NCBI GenBank assembly: GCA_003049485.1
Contig: PYST01000351.1
Span: 1 to 40,246 of the forward strand
DNA length: 40,246 nucleotides
Source of the DNA: Ophioceras dolichostomum
Lineage: Eukaryota; Ascomycota; Sordariomycetes; Magnaporthales; Ophioceraceae
Direction: 5' to 3'
Shown here: one piece after another, positions 10,359 through 22,272 of the stretch
Position numbering within the stretch: the stretch's first letter is position 1
Layout: every line of letters begins with the position of its first letter
The notes under the pieces: model-generated
The model's input: only the letters and a program-made list of their open reading frames with translations
The model's database searches: none
What the model was told of the DNA's origin: nothing
Program-made: the position numbers and the translations under genes

Positions 10359-12676
10359 TTATCCCATCATTTCAACATCCTCACCCAGTGGCGTGTGCGC
10401 GTTGCCGTATTCGTTCTTATCCCATAGATCGATCGCGCTGCAGCGTCCCTTCCGCAGTCCGACCAAGGGGTTCTCCAGTCCGACCATCATTTTCTGGACC
10501 TCGGGTGGGAACGAAGCGAGCTGGTGAGGGCGATGGCAGTCGACGACGACGTCGTCGTCATCTCCATGCCGGGAACCCGTGTCGGGCTCAGCCGGTACCA
10601 GTACCAGGCTCAATGCGTCGAGGTCCATCTCAGGCGGAGGAGAAGGAGTCCTGCTGCGGCTCTTGCGGTAGCTAATGTTGACGTAGCCACCACCGAAGCT
10701 GCCCAGTATCTCGGCTCTGCACCTCTGCCAAAAGTCTTCGGCGTCCTTGCGCCAGTCCCCGCTGAATCCCAAACGCAAAAGCATCTCGTGTTGATCGTCA
10801 TCCATAGATATTGGCGAGTTGGGCTTGCTGGAAGCCCCGTGAGGGGACTCCTCTCCGCGGCCAGATGGCGGCGGAGAAAGTCTGTTACTCTTGTCAGGGA
10901 TCCGGGCCGGCTCGCCAACATCGTGCTTGGTGAACTTTCCCCAGCTGCCATCTGAATTCGGCGACGCGGGGCTGCCTACGACCCGCGATTTCTTCTTAAC
11001 ATGGTAGCTGACAGGGCTGCGACTAGAATCGCGGCGGCGGCGCTCGGCTTCGATCTGGTCGCGGCGACTCTCGTGGACGAACATGTCGTTGACGTCTTCA
11101 TCCATACGGTTGGTATCGTGGCTGTAAAGGTGTGGCAGACGCGGCTTCGAGGTCTTCAGGTCGCCATCGTCAGCTCGACTGCCGTGGCCGTCTCGATGAT
11201 GCCACGATCTCCCTCGGCGGCGGTGCCGGGGCGGAGGGGAGTGGCTATCTCGATGTCGGCGGTGAGGCGACGACGAACGATCGTGCTGGCGATGATGGGG
11301 AGACGAGGAGCGATTGCGCTGGCGACGATGAGGCGATAACGAGCGATCGCGCCGTGAGTCTCTATACAAGGGACGGTATCTATCACCATGCTCGTTGCCC
11401 TTGCGTGCTTTGTGGTCTGACTCCTTCGTGTCCGGAGATCGGTCCGGAGCGCTGTCGGGGCTAGAGCTTCTGCCACGGCCTCTGCTATGACTGTCTCCTC
11501 GGTTGCGCAATCGTCGGGAGCGATCTGGATGCATGTCGGTGTTGTCTTGTACTGTTTCGTCGTTTGTCGATCTGCTGCCGTCACCATCACCATTGATCTG
11601 CACGGTACCAAAACGGGCGCGCAGCTCAGTGAGAGAGTTCCGGTCCGTATTTTTGGGACAGAGAGTGTGTAGATGCTTCCCACGAGCACCACATATGGCG
11701 CATTTGTAGTCGCTGGGAGGAGCACTGTCCCAGGATGGATCTAGATTCGTCGGGCACCCTTGGACCCAATGACCTAGACAGACATGCATGTCAGTATCCC
11801 GGCACCTTTGATTTCTTTCTGGATATTTTTGATGGGAACTCGACGGGAAGTTTGCGTACCCTGGATGTGGCACCGCTTGCAAACGTAGCCGTTTGGTGGG
11901 CTTCCTCTTGGGACACCGGGAAATCGCTTGAGTGTATGGTTCTTCGATTCGGTGAGTCGCAAGTCTTGCCAGTTCACCAAGGCCGTGGCGCCGTGACTAT
12001 CGCCGTCGCCGGTTTCGGGACTTCGGCTCGAGGCCTTCGACCGCTTCATCGCGCCAGGGGTGGCGATGACGGACGCCCAGTTCTCGTGATACTTTGTTGC
12101 TAAATACTTCTTGCTCTTCATGCCTTCGGCTAGCCCGTCCTTTCGTAAATCGTGCCCGCGCTCCGTGATGGGGGTTTCGATGCTGCCGTCGTTGAACCTT
12201 TCGGGAGAGTCGAGACCCTCCTCGGGCATGGGGGAAGGCTTGACGTCTGTCTTGATGGTTGTGTAGGAGCGGGACTCGGACAGAGGCAGGTTGATATCGG
12301 CCGCTGAGAATCGAGCTCGGATTTCCAAACTGGCCATATCGAGTCTGCGAGCGGCGAAAGGGTCGACCGCAACAATAGACATAGAAAATCGCTCGAATTC
12401 GTGGACGACGTCACCCTTCTGGAATCCGCGGGCAGAGAGTTGATCGCACCAAGCCGAAATCTGTGACTCGTACTGGTCCTGGTAGGAACTGTCTATCGAG
12501 GGGAGCTGCTCGTGGAGCCAACTGATGTAGGTGACAAGAGTCTCGTTTTTGGTAACCTGAGTACCGAGGAGGTCAATCTCATCCGCGAGGCGGAGGAGAT
12601 CAAAATGCTGGAGATGCTCTGGAGAGAATATTGTAGCAGGCGTTCCATGTGCGGAAGGTGGCTGGGTCGACCCCAT
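10359..12676 (-). CDS. Double zinc-knuckle, RS-rich nuclear/RNA-binding protein (inferred)
   Basis: Two exons, 12676-11860 and 11773-10359, joined across an 86-nt GT-AG intron, give 743 aa. The ATG at 12676 is used because the frame further upstream opens only with TTG after a stop. A CCHC zinc knuckle is visible at C266-x2-C269-x4-H274-x4-C279, in the context GHWVQGCP; the intron interrupts it at G273. A second, looser knuckle follows (C297, C300, H306 or H308, C311). The knuckle resembles that of Mpe1/RBBP6, but the DWNN and RING domains of that family are absent. About residues 340-560 are dense in RS/RD/HR dipeptides, as in splicing-associated proteins. A role in mRNA processing is inference. 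It is first in reading position from the right of a four-gene minus-strand tandem only by location; each gene has its own spacer. Confidence 0.88.
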
Positions 12677-13391
12677 ATTCAATGCCTAGCGAGTTTCATT
12701 CACGGAATGTATACAGAACCTAGATGAACCTCGAGGGCGCCAATATGAGATGGTAGAAGCGCTGCGCCGTGTAAATGACGAAATTCAGACTAACAGTACG
12801 GGTAAGGCGCAAAAGGCATGGTGGAGGAGGTGCCGTGGAGCAAGACGGGAGGGACAGCGGCAGCTGAGCGGTAGTTGAGCGGTGAGTGATTACCAGTCGA
12901 CCACGGGAGGAGAAATCATGAGGGGCATGCACATGTCCGATTCTGAATGGAAGGTGTAAACGAGCTGGATGCTCTGTTTGCCATCCGGCCTCCGCAAGCA
13001 AGCAAGCTCGGCTGCCCCTGCCCCCTCCACGAAGCTGCCATTGTTTGCCTGCAAACGCAAACCTCCCCGGCCACTCACCGCCAAAGCCCACCACATAAAT
13101 GCTGCTCCGGATAGAAAACATATGGAGATTGGATGGGGGTAGAACAATGCTCAATAAGAACAATAGGAGGGGTAGGCTTGCAACAATAGAGCTAGAAGGA
13201 GGGGTGAATCACGATCCCGCACTTCAGAGAACCAGACAGGAGAAGAAAACGAATGGGGGCAAAAGAAGCTCGAGGCGCCCGCCGATAGACACCAACCCGA
13301 AAGAACAAGAGGCTATAAAGACATAAATTCGCAAAATACAGAATCATCACCATCGTCATCGAAGAGATAAGGCGCGGCCAAACAAACGAGA
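12677..13391. other. Intergenic region, zinc-knuckle promoter and ist1 3' end
   Basis: About 715 bp upstream of the zinc-knuckle gene and downstream of ist1. A 147-codon minus-strand frame (13163-12720) lacks domain character and probably falls in promoter/leader sequence. No other feature is seen. Confidence 0.6.
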
Positions 13392-14480
13392 TCACCTCTT
13401 CAACGCAGCAAACCTCTTCGCTAGCTCGTCCACATCCGGGATCCCGTCTCGTATCGACCCCCCTCCTCCGCCCCCGCTCGCGCCTCCGCTGCTCTTAGCC
13501 ACCGCAGGCGCGGGCGCGGGCTTCTTGGGGGCGAGGCCGGCGTCGATCATCTTCTTGCTCGGCCTGAGCTCCACCGAGCCGAGCGTGACCTTCGGGTGGA
13601 TGTTGTCCGTCGACGGGCTGGGCGGGTTGACGTGGAGCGGGCTGCCGGGTCCGAACGTCCTGGGCGGCGTCGCCTTGCTCAGCTCGGCCCGCGCCTCTAC
13701 GCCGTCTGGGTCCGGGGCATTGGCCGTTGCCGTGGTCGAGTCCAAGGCCGCGGCTAGACTATCCACCTCTTTCTTCACGTCGCCGCCGCCGCCGCCGGCC
13801 AAAACATCGTCATCCACGAAGCTCGGCACGTCTCCTAGCAAGTCCTCCTCCTTCCTCTTAGGCCAGTTAACGCCGTACGCCTTCGCGATCTCCTCCAGGT
13901 AGCCGACGGCGAGCTCCTCCCTCGGCGGCGTGACCCTCAGCTTCCTGACGACCTTCTCCGAGACTTTCCCGTCGGAGTTCGTCGTGGCGGCCATGAGGAA
14001 CTCCTTCCCGTACTTCTCGGCCAGGAGGAGGCGCACGGTCTGCAGCTCCTTGATCTCCGTCTTGGGCGCCGCGTACATGATGCTCTTGACCGCCTCCTCC
14101 AGGCCCGGGTCGCACTCCTTGCCCTCCATCAGCCCCGCCCGCGCGAGGAGCAGCTCGCAGTACAGCTCGAGGATCTCGTGCAGCTCCGTGGTGATGTCCG
14201 ACCGGATGATGTTCTCTACGCGGATGCGCGCCGACTCGTACTTGCCGGCCTCGAGCAGCTGGGCCATCGCGCGTCGTTGCGATTTTGAGAGCGCCTCGTC
14301 GCGCTTCTGCACCATTCGCAACCTTGCGATCGAGAGCTTGAGTTGGACCTTGATTTTGGTCTAGCGTTTGCCCCCACAGAATCTGTCAGTGGCTGTAGAT
14401 GTATGCTGCAGGATATGACCCATATTCAAGGGCGGAGACATGCTGGCGTTTCTTACCACGATCGACACCGACGGGGCCAT
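13392..14480 (-). CDS. ist1: IST1 regulator of Vps4 and ESCRT-III
   Basis: Two exons, 14480-14457 (eight codons, MAPSVSIV) and 14360-13392, joined across a 96-nt GT-AG intron, phase 0, give 330 aa. The short first exon supplies the ATG; the long frame alone would open with TTG. Residues about 9-180 form the IST1 (DUF292) helical domain, starting TKIKVQLKLSIARLRMVQKR and including EILELYCELLLARAG. A Gly/Pro/Ala-rich linker follows, and the protein ends in DVDELAKRFAALKR, a MIM1-type motif that binds the MIT domain of Vps4. Family knowledge: IST1 resembles ESCRT-III subunits and tunes Vps4 ATPase recruitment during multivesicular body formation. Together with bro1 it places two ESCRT-pathway genes in this window. 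Confidence 0.95.
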
Positions 14481-14920
14481 CTTAGATTCTTGCGTTCAAA
14501 GTCTCTTGCTGTATCCGCATCTAGTGGTACTATGTAAAGCGGCCTGCGAGTAAATGTAAGCGCTGCGCGGCGTCTAAAAGTTATCGAGTGGTCTTGTAGA
14601 GGGTTGATGGGTCGGCGTTGAGCTGATGTGGAGAGGTCAAGCCAGTGGGCGTGACGTGCCACGCAGGCAGCCTCATTCTCAGGGAAGGGTCACCGCAGTA
14701 AGTTCCCGCCGCGGGGTAACTCTAGCAAGGGTTAACTCCAGCTACCTGAGCCTGAAGCTTCTAGCGGACCCTTCAAAACTAGACCCAACCAAGATCTGGC
14801 TAGAACGTATAATCAAGACTAAAATGCATTTTTTTTGCGTTCATCATCAATTTGATGTCTAAAGGCGCAGTTCTGATTTCTCCCATCATGAAACTATATA
14901 TACTCAAATCGCATTCCTTC
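14481..14920. other. Intergenic region between SDR gene and ist1
   Basis: About 440 bp carrying the ist1 promoter/leader and the 3' end of the dehydrogenase gene. No coding frame or distinct motif is seen. Confidence 0.6.
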
Positions 14921-16098
14921 TCATGTTCCCTTCCGGTGCAAGACACCGGCCGCGGCTTGATGGCTCGGGAAAACGAGTGATTCTGCGAGGACCACGTTTT
15001 CCCTTCTGCCAGCAGCAAAGACAACAACCTCAGCAATGTCGTCAGGGGTTAGAGGGTCACAGCCTCTGCAAATCGTTGGCCGCACATTTCATCAGCACAT
15101 GCTCGCGCAGCACCTCACTAGTAGTTATACGTGAGAGGGGATGGAGGGGCAAGGGGGCGCCGAGCACTTACGCGTAGACCGCATCGGCCTTTGATTTATC
15201 ACCGTAGAAGCGCACGATAGAGAACTCGGTCTCTACCTGGCCAGGGTCGACCACGATCACTCGGATGCGGGTGGCGATCAGCTCCTTGCGCAGACTGTCG
15301 CTGAAGCTGCGGACGGCCGCCTTGGTGGCGCAGTAGATGCTGCCTCCGGCATACGGTTCGCGCCCGGCGATGCTGCCGATGTTGATGATATCGCCGGCCC
15401 CGCCGTCAGGCCGCGTCTTGAACACCTGCAGAACTGCCTGCGTCATGTTGATGAGCCCCGTCACATTGGTCGCCATCATGATGTTGAGGTCTTCCTCGGC
15501 GATCTCTGGCGCCCTGGCCACGCCCTTGACCAGTCCACTGTGTCCGACTCGAATCGCAAACTCGTCAGCCATCGGGGCTCAATTATTCAACGTTCAATTA
15601 GATGAAAACCCACGCATTGTTGACCAGCACGTTGATGTCACGGAACTCCTCCGGCAGAGCCTGCACGAAGCCTCGGACCTCGTCCGCGTTGCTCACATCG
15701 AGCTTGAAGGGCAGCACCTTGACCCCGGAGCCGACCTCCTCAATCTGTGCTGCGACTTCTTTGAGGACTTCGATTCTGCGAGCTGTCAACACTAGCTTTA
15801 GATTCTGTGGGCTGGTCCGGGCAAATTCGAGCGCACAGCTCTTCCCGATTCCGGACGAGGCGCCGGTGATCACGATGGTCTTCCCCTCCAACCGCTTTCC
15901 CATCGCCGTGGTTGACATCTTTCGGCCTGTCCTTATACTCTCGGCCCTGAGAAGGAACTGCGCCGCGACGGCCACCGGTGCTCCTATCGGGAAGTAGGGA
16001 GCAGTACTAGCGAGCGGAGATGAGAATAGTGAGAGGTGAGGTCTAACGACGCCGTGGAGAGCGAGAGTGGCGTTTCTGGCTACGGCGGTGAGCGACAT
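14921..16098 (-). CDS. Short-chain dehydrogenase/reductase, YMR226C/YdfG-like
   Basis: Three exons, 16098-15614, 15537-15172 and 15065-14921, with GT-AG introns of 76 and 106 nt, give 331 aa. Classical SDR marks are all present: TGASSGIG cofactor loop at residues 78-85, NNAG at 160-163 (split by intron 1), N186 in NVTG, catalytic S217 in INIGSIAGR, Y230 and K234 in YCATK, and the C-terminal FPSHQAAAGVLHRK typical of the YMR226C group. Family members are NADP-dependent 3-hydroxy acid or L-allo-threonine dehydrogenases; the exact substrate here is not known. The catalytic part starts near M61; the first 60 residues are Arg/Ser/Ala-rich with few acids and could be a mitochondrial presequence. 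It lies downstream of the MFS gene on the same strand, with a spacer of about 700 bp. Confidence 0.93.
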
Positions 16099-16795
16099 GC
16101 CCTGCTGGGAGTTGTGACTCGGGTTTATAGTCTAGCTGGCTTCATCGCCTTGATGGATATCCGCATTTCGAAGCAATCACATCATCGGCATCGGGAGCCA
16201 ATATCCGAAGATCTCTTGCAAAGTCCGGGCGTGATAAGCGCAGTTGGCGGGTGCGAGTGGATCTAGAGCTACCCCGCTTCAGAGGCCGTTGTTGTCCTCG
16301 AAATCCTCAACTGACTCGATAGCCCAGCGAGCATCGGACGGCGTTGTCAAAACAATCTCGGTCGAGGTGAAAGTCGATCACATCATGTCATGTTGAATTT
16401 TATACTTAGTATAAGACAATCCTAACTCCACTACGCCCGCTAGTGCCGACAAATGCATGATTTCCCATGATCGCTTTATGTCTCGACAAATGCCCCCCAC
16501 ACCGGCGCCGTCTTACAGACCCCCTGACGCCCCAACCAATGCAAGCATTTCTCCGGAAAAAACCAAAAGGAAAATAACCAAGAAATTGACGATGGAAATG
16601 ACCACGGCATTGCGGGTGCCGGTCCAAATATCCAAGAAATGAATGACTCCTTGCTGGAAAAGCGCAAAATAGTATGTACCCAACAGCTGCTGCCTGTCAT
16701 ACGCTAGGGAAATATGCAGAAAGAGATAGGAAGGAGGAGACAAACGAAGGATTGAGCAGAGACAAAAGAGGATGACAGGTATGATGATAAGAAAC
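16099..16795. other. Intergenic region between MFS and SDR genes
   Basis: About 700 bp carrying the SDR promoter and the MFS 3' end. A hydrophobic 76-codon minus-strand frame at 16743-16513 lies about 50 bp beyond the MFS stop codon. It could be 3' untranslated sequence or, less likely, an alternative extension of the MFS transcript. Nothing else is supported. Confidence 0.5.
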
Positions 16796-18740
16796 TCACA
16801 CCTCTCCCGACGGCGGCGTGGTCCTCGCCTCCTCTACCTCGCGCTGCTTCTCGGCGACCTGCCTCCGCCTCTCTAGCTCAGCCGCAACGTGCTTCTGGCG
16901 CTGCTCTATGATGGGCAAGCGGTTCCGGCGGTACGTCCCCGCGGCGAAGATGACGCCGACGCCGGCCACGACCGCCGAGACGGCCATGTCCCTGCGGAAG
17001 GCGTTGGCGTACGCGATGCGCAGGAGCTGTGCCTGCTCGGGGGTGAGGCGCGCCGAGCCCAGCGACTCGGCCGAGGCGAGCTGTTTCTTAGACAGGACGC
17101 CGCCGAGCGAGTTGCCCAGCTCGACGCTGAGGATGGCGGACGAGGCTGCGATGCCGATGCTGCCGCCGAAGACGCGGATCTGGGCCGTGATTCCCTGGGC
17201 AGGAGCTGTTTGATAATCGATCTCGTGTCAGCGGATCGAGCTATCGAACCAAAAAAAAGGAGAAGAACTACTTTGTTAAGGATTCACTTCAGGAGCGGCT
17301 AAGCACATACCGTGATCCCTGACCGGAGTCTCGATGGCCGAAAGCATGGTAGAACAGCTCGCCGAGAAGCCAAAGCCCAGTCCGATGAAAACCAGGAACC
17401 CAAGCGCCTTAGACTCGAGTTCCCGCTCGCTCGACAAAGTGGTCTCCAGCGCGAGGCCCAGAACCATCAGGCAGCTTCCCGCAACCAACGTCTCGCAGAT
17501 GCGGTTCTTGCTCTTGCTGAACGCCCCTCCGGCAAAGCTGCTGATCGCGACGCCCGCGAGCATCGGCAAGAGCAGCACGCCCGAGATCAGCGCCGACTTG
17601 CCGTTGACGACCTGCAGCCGCAGCGGCAGGGCGAACACGGTCATGAGATAGGGGAACCCCAAGAGCATGGTGTTGAGCATGCCCGCGGTGTACACGTGGT
17701 TCCGCAGCAGGTGCAGCGGGAACGCCGGCATGATTGTGTCGGGCCAGTTCCTCTCCACGACCCACTCCCACGCGAACAACGCGATCCAGCACAGGACCCC
17801 AAGAGTCAGCGGCGCGACGAACACGGCGGACGACCAGCCCTCCTCGTTCTTGGCCACGTTCTGGAACGCGAACGTGACCAGCACCGCGGCGGCCACCAGC
17901 AGCAGCGAGCCCAGGAAGTCCAGCTCCCTCCATGACCTCCTCTCGATGCTGGGCAAGTCCTCCTCCCTCGGCCAGCTGAAGTAGAACACCGTGATCGACA
18001 CCGCGCCTATGGGCCCGTTTATCCAGAAAACCCACCGCCACGACGCGTAGCTAGTCAGGACCCCTCCCAGCACGGGGCCTAGCACGCCGCCGACGGCGAC
18101 GACGAGTCCCACCAGCGCGGCGATGTACTGCTTCATGTGGTTCGGCGCCAGCTCGGGCCAGATGACCATGCTGAGCGAGTAGAGCCCGGACCCGCCGACC
18201 CCCTGGAGGGCGCGGCACACGAGCAGCTGCTCGATGGAGGCGGCGAAGCCGCACCCGACCGAGAAGGCGAGGAAGAGGCCGAAGGCGGCGAGGAAGGCGT
18301 CGCGCCGGCCCAGCACGTCGGCCACGCGCGCGAGGAGCACGGCGCAGCCCAGGTACGCGAGCGTGTAGGAGAGCGCCACCCAGTTGATTAGGTCCATGGC
18401 GCCGAACTCCAGGCCGATGGTGTAGAGGCTGGTTGCGATTATGGAGGTGTCGAGCATGGCCATCAGGAGGCCTAGTGATATGCTGTTTTTGACGATGGTG
18501 GCGGTTGGTGGTTGGCGTAACGGTCAGTTTTGATCGTTTGGAAAAGCTGATTCAGCGGTTTCAGGGGGTTACGGATTTTGGGGAAAGGGGACACATCCAA
18601 ACTCACCCGACGCTGAGGAGCCAAAATCGCAACGGCGGCAAAGTCGAGTCGATCAGCGCGACGTCGGCCGGGGTGATCACCGTCTTTTGGACGGCATTGT
18701 CCTCCGGCTCCGGCCCAGGGGGCTCGGAATTGCCCGTCAT
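16796..18740 (-). CDS. MFS transporter, DHA2 (14-TM drug:H+ antiporter) type
   Basis: Three exons, 18740-18607, 18482-17311 and 17205-16796, with GT-AG introns of 124 and 105 nt, give 571 aa. Start: the first ATG (MTGNSEPPGPEPED) after an upstream stretch that opens only with TTG. After a ~45-residue cytosolic N-terminus come LDTSIIATSL in the first membrane helix, motif A as ARVADVLGRRDAF, motif C as GVLGPVLGGVLTSYASWRW, and further hydrophobic helices expected to total 14. The tail after the last helix is long and charged (QRQKHVAAELERRRQ onward), probably a cytosolic helix. Family members export toxins, drugs or metabolites by proton antiport; the substrate cannot be read from sequence. 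A GT next to the stop codon (GAG|GTGTGA) leaves some doubt about the exact C-terminus. Its 5' side faces about 7 kb without a gene. Confidence 0.93.
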
Positions 18741-20415
18741 GTTCCTCTTCTCCCGTTCCCCGGTAGTAGTGGTAGTAGTGCCACTACGGGACGGGACGGC
18801 CACGGCAGCAGTGACCGTGGTAGCAGTTGCGACGCTGTGCAAGTGTAACCGCCGGCGGATGGCTGCAGTCCCAGCTCTTGGGGGAGCGTCGGTGGTGTTG
18901 TTGTCGCTGTTGTACAAGCCCAATCGCAAGCGGAGGCGTCGGCGATGATGTCTCGATTCGTAAACGAGGATGAGGCTTGTCTCATCTTGAGGCGTTTGTG
19001 TCCCAGTGCCGGGTCCGGTCGGGATCCCAACCTTGTGGACCGGAAAAGTTCTTTTCGGATGCTCTTTGTGACAGGGTCAGGGGGATGGGCAGGAGGAGGG
19101 TTGATGAGTGATGAGTGAGGAGTGAGGACCGGGGCCTAGTTATTGCTTTTCCCTCCGCAAACTCTCTCTACCGTGATGGATATCCTTTGGTGTGGCCATA
19201 CAGATCTAGTGACATCGACGTTGCTTCTTGACTGTAAGTAGACACTACGTATTCCGTAGGTAGGTTGGATGGAGACTCGGGTTCGGCGGCCCCACCACAT
19301 CCCGAGGAGAGGGATCTTTTAAGCTTGCGAGTGCGAGTGCGAGTCCGCCTGAACTTGTATTTGTACAGAGATAGGTACAGAATAGTCTGGCCGCCTTTTC
19401 GTTTTCGTCGTCGTGCGTGTTCGTGCGTGTTGGTGTGTTGGCGGGCAGTGTGTAAGATGCAGACTGACGGCACACCCTGCATGAAGATGACGGTACGGCT
19501 TTTGCCTGGGCCGCCACGTGCGAAAGTCTTCCGAGAAGCTGGTGTGCTGTGTATAATCACGGTATCCGGAAGTATATCCGTAGACGGAGTGAATCGGAGG
19601 CTGGCCCAGTGGTCCTCGACTACTGGTTGCGTCAGGCACTAGCGGGCTGGCAGGAGAGAGCATCGGTTGGTGGACGAAACGATAGTCAGGTGGTGAGTTA
19701 AAGCCGATAGAGGCCAAGTGACTTGAAGTGGAAGGGGGAAACCACGAGGGATATTGCCCAGGAAGTAAGTAACTGGGAAAAGGCCTTTGCCTCTTGGGTC
19801 ACCGACTAGCCACATGAGGTCGTCGTTGAGAGTACCTGGGTGTCATCGTTTCTCCTGGAGGAATGCTAGATGGAGACACTAGATGCGAGGAGGGGGGAAT
19901 AAGCAGCAGGCTGGCCCAATGGACAACGAGGTAGTAGATAGAATATCACTGCACTGCCGAAGTACTGGATGTCACGGGAGGGCTGCACTTCTCACATGGG
20001 TCCTCAGCAGCAAGCAAGCATGCAGTTACTGTGCAGTAGACGCAACAAAAGGACAGGAACAGTACACAACTCCTCCTCAAGCACCATGCACCAAAAAGGC
20101 ACCAACAACCTGACAGAAGGGCCTTTTTTAGCGAGAGAGTCCATCAAACCGATGGGTAAGAAACCAATGGGGCTCGCGAGGTGGTAACATCTTCCACATT
20201 CGCTGGCACGCCGAGGCGTGTGGCGTTCGCTGATGCAAGGCTAAAGCTGCTTGAAGCTGGGGTTCGTGTGTTCTTTCGGCCGTTACTTTCGTCCTGCCCG
20301 GCCGTAACAAGCATGGCGTGGAATTTATATGTATGCGGACTGCTCCCAGTCACCCCACCACATCACCCCTTCCTTTCCCTCTCTTCCTCTGCTGACCCTC
20401 CGCATGTAAGGGAGA

Positions 20416-20676
20416 ATGAACTGTTCGGAGGAGAACAATGGCCTTTATTGTTGGTCCCGTCCGTTCCGGTCGGTTTTCGCTGGGGGGAAGCATCGCATTG
20501 GCGCCCACGCTTTCTTCAACGAGCCACAAAATATGCAGCCTGCTCAAAGCATCAGCATCATCGAACGCCAACACCCGATAGACGACGCTGACATCTGGCA
20601 CCAAATACCGCCACCCGTGGAAGCGAATGCGACCTGGACGATGTGGATTCCCCATTCGGACTTGATCTTCATGTAG
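20416..20676 (+). CDS. Weak candidate small ORF, 86 aa
   Basis: A plus-strand frame opens at a true ATG and runs 86 codons to TAG. Its composition is more protein-like than neighbouring frames: it contains NGLYCWSRPFRSVF and DDADIWHQIPPPVEANATW, with mixed polar and hydrophobic residues and no long low-complexity run. I see no recognisable domain, signal peptide or splice partner. It may equally be chance in a gene-poor region. No function is proposed. Confidence 0.2.
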   Translation: MNCSEENNGLYCWSRPFRSVFAGGKHRIGAHAFFNEPQNMQPAQSISIIERQHPIDDADIWHQIPPPVEANATWTMWIPHSDLIFM

Positions 20677-22110
20677 GGCGTGTCAGGAGGCAGGGGTTAA
20701 AACAAATACCTCGTCCTTCACAGTTCGTGAAAAAGTTTTCGCATCATTTTACCGCGATGCCACAAATTTGGGTAAATGATCTCCCATCCAGCCCCGTCCT
20801 GTCACCTCCCCGCTTTTTCAGCCGCCGGAAAAAACATCACCATTCCCAGCAGTGGTACCGCACTCACAGCTGCCAGAATAGCATGGCTTTGTGTGGAACG
20901 AAGCCTTTTCTCCAAGAATTCCCAACTCCGAATGCACGTTCGGCCATCCTCTTCGGCCAATTTTGTTTTTCTAGAAACACGGAAAGCCCCAGTCTGTCTG
21001 GCAATTGATTCATATCATCCTAAACGAAACCTCTCGGCCGAAGATTTGCTTAGGTGCCACTTCGTATATTCCTGATCCGAGTCCTCGGGTCCACTACCCG
21101 AGACTCTGTCGTCTCCTCTCCAGCTCCACGAGATCTAGTAAGCGCATGTATGTATTAAGGATCTCCTACCGTTCTCACATGTGAGTCTTGCCGCAATTAC
21201 GGGCAAGAATTGGGGAGCGAGATGGATGCCCTTTTTTGCAGCAGCAAGTGCAGCAGCATTCATACCAAGCTACAACGGAGGTGCATGCCAATATTACATC
21301 ACGCACTGCGGGACCTCATCTGATTCGGCCGACCGCATCTGCAGGATCTACACCGCTCGACGAAAGCGGCCAGGACAGGTTGTGGGTGGTGGGTAGGACG
21401 GAGCATTGAACGGAGTTAAGTGTGGGCAGCACGGACAGCCAAGAACGCGCTTGTCCTGATATTCCAGAACGTCGCCCTGACACACCTATGTATCACTTTC
21501 GTCGATCTCGGCCGTGTGCGGACGAGAAACCCAACGTCCGTTCGGCCAACCAAGTCCACCAAGTCCGGGCGCAGTGCGCCGAGCCCGATAGGCGCCCAGC
21601 CCGCCGGCCCTGTTGATCGGAGCGGGCGTCAGTGCTAACGTGCGCATACGTCCGTACTCCCTAAGAGAACTCCGGGGCCATTCCTTTTTCCCACATCCAC
21701 ACCAACAAATTTTCAACATACCTTACGCAATTGTAAGTAGAAAGCCCACATGTCGGGCCACGGCGGCCACGACTTGAGACCAACTCACTATGCGAATCCA
21801 ATTGATTGACTAATACTCCGAACCATCGCCAAGAAACGGTGGAGTTTGAAGCGTTTGAAGTTCGAAATCCAGTCCCTTTTGGGGGCGGCAAGTGGCCTGT
21901 GAGCGGCGACCTGGGTTGCTGCTGCTAACATTCCAAATTGGGTACTTAAAGCGACTTACGCACGCTTTCCTCTCCAGTAACATCAATCATAACTCGGGCT
22001 CGGATTCGCATGTCGGACCTCAAAAACGCCGACCATCAAAAGGACCGCCGTTTTAGGCGGCCACCATCTGTTCTCTTTGCCGCAGTGGCCCCAGCATCCA
22101 GCAGCGGCAC

Positions 22111-22124
22111 GGTAGGTAGGTAGA
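22111..22124. repeat. GGTA tetranucleotide run
   Basis: Three and a half GGTA units. Similar TACC/GGTA runs recur elsewhere in the gene-poor region. Confidence 0.8.
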
Positions 22125-22272
22125 TTAAACTCAACGACATTGAGGCACAACCACGCAGGCCGCGGGGATGGCCTGGACCTTGTGTCTCGTCTAGTTGTCT
22201 TCGTTTAGCGCTCTGCCCTGAACTGCCGTGGTTGAAACGCCGCAGAGATGGGGGCTTTTTGGGGGTAGCCAT

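Noticed and set aside
17312..17935. 207-codon plus-strand frame opposite the MFS gene
   Set aside because: It is an antisense shadow of the transporter exon, with Arg/Gln/His-rich composition.
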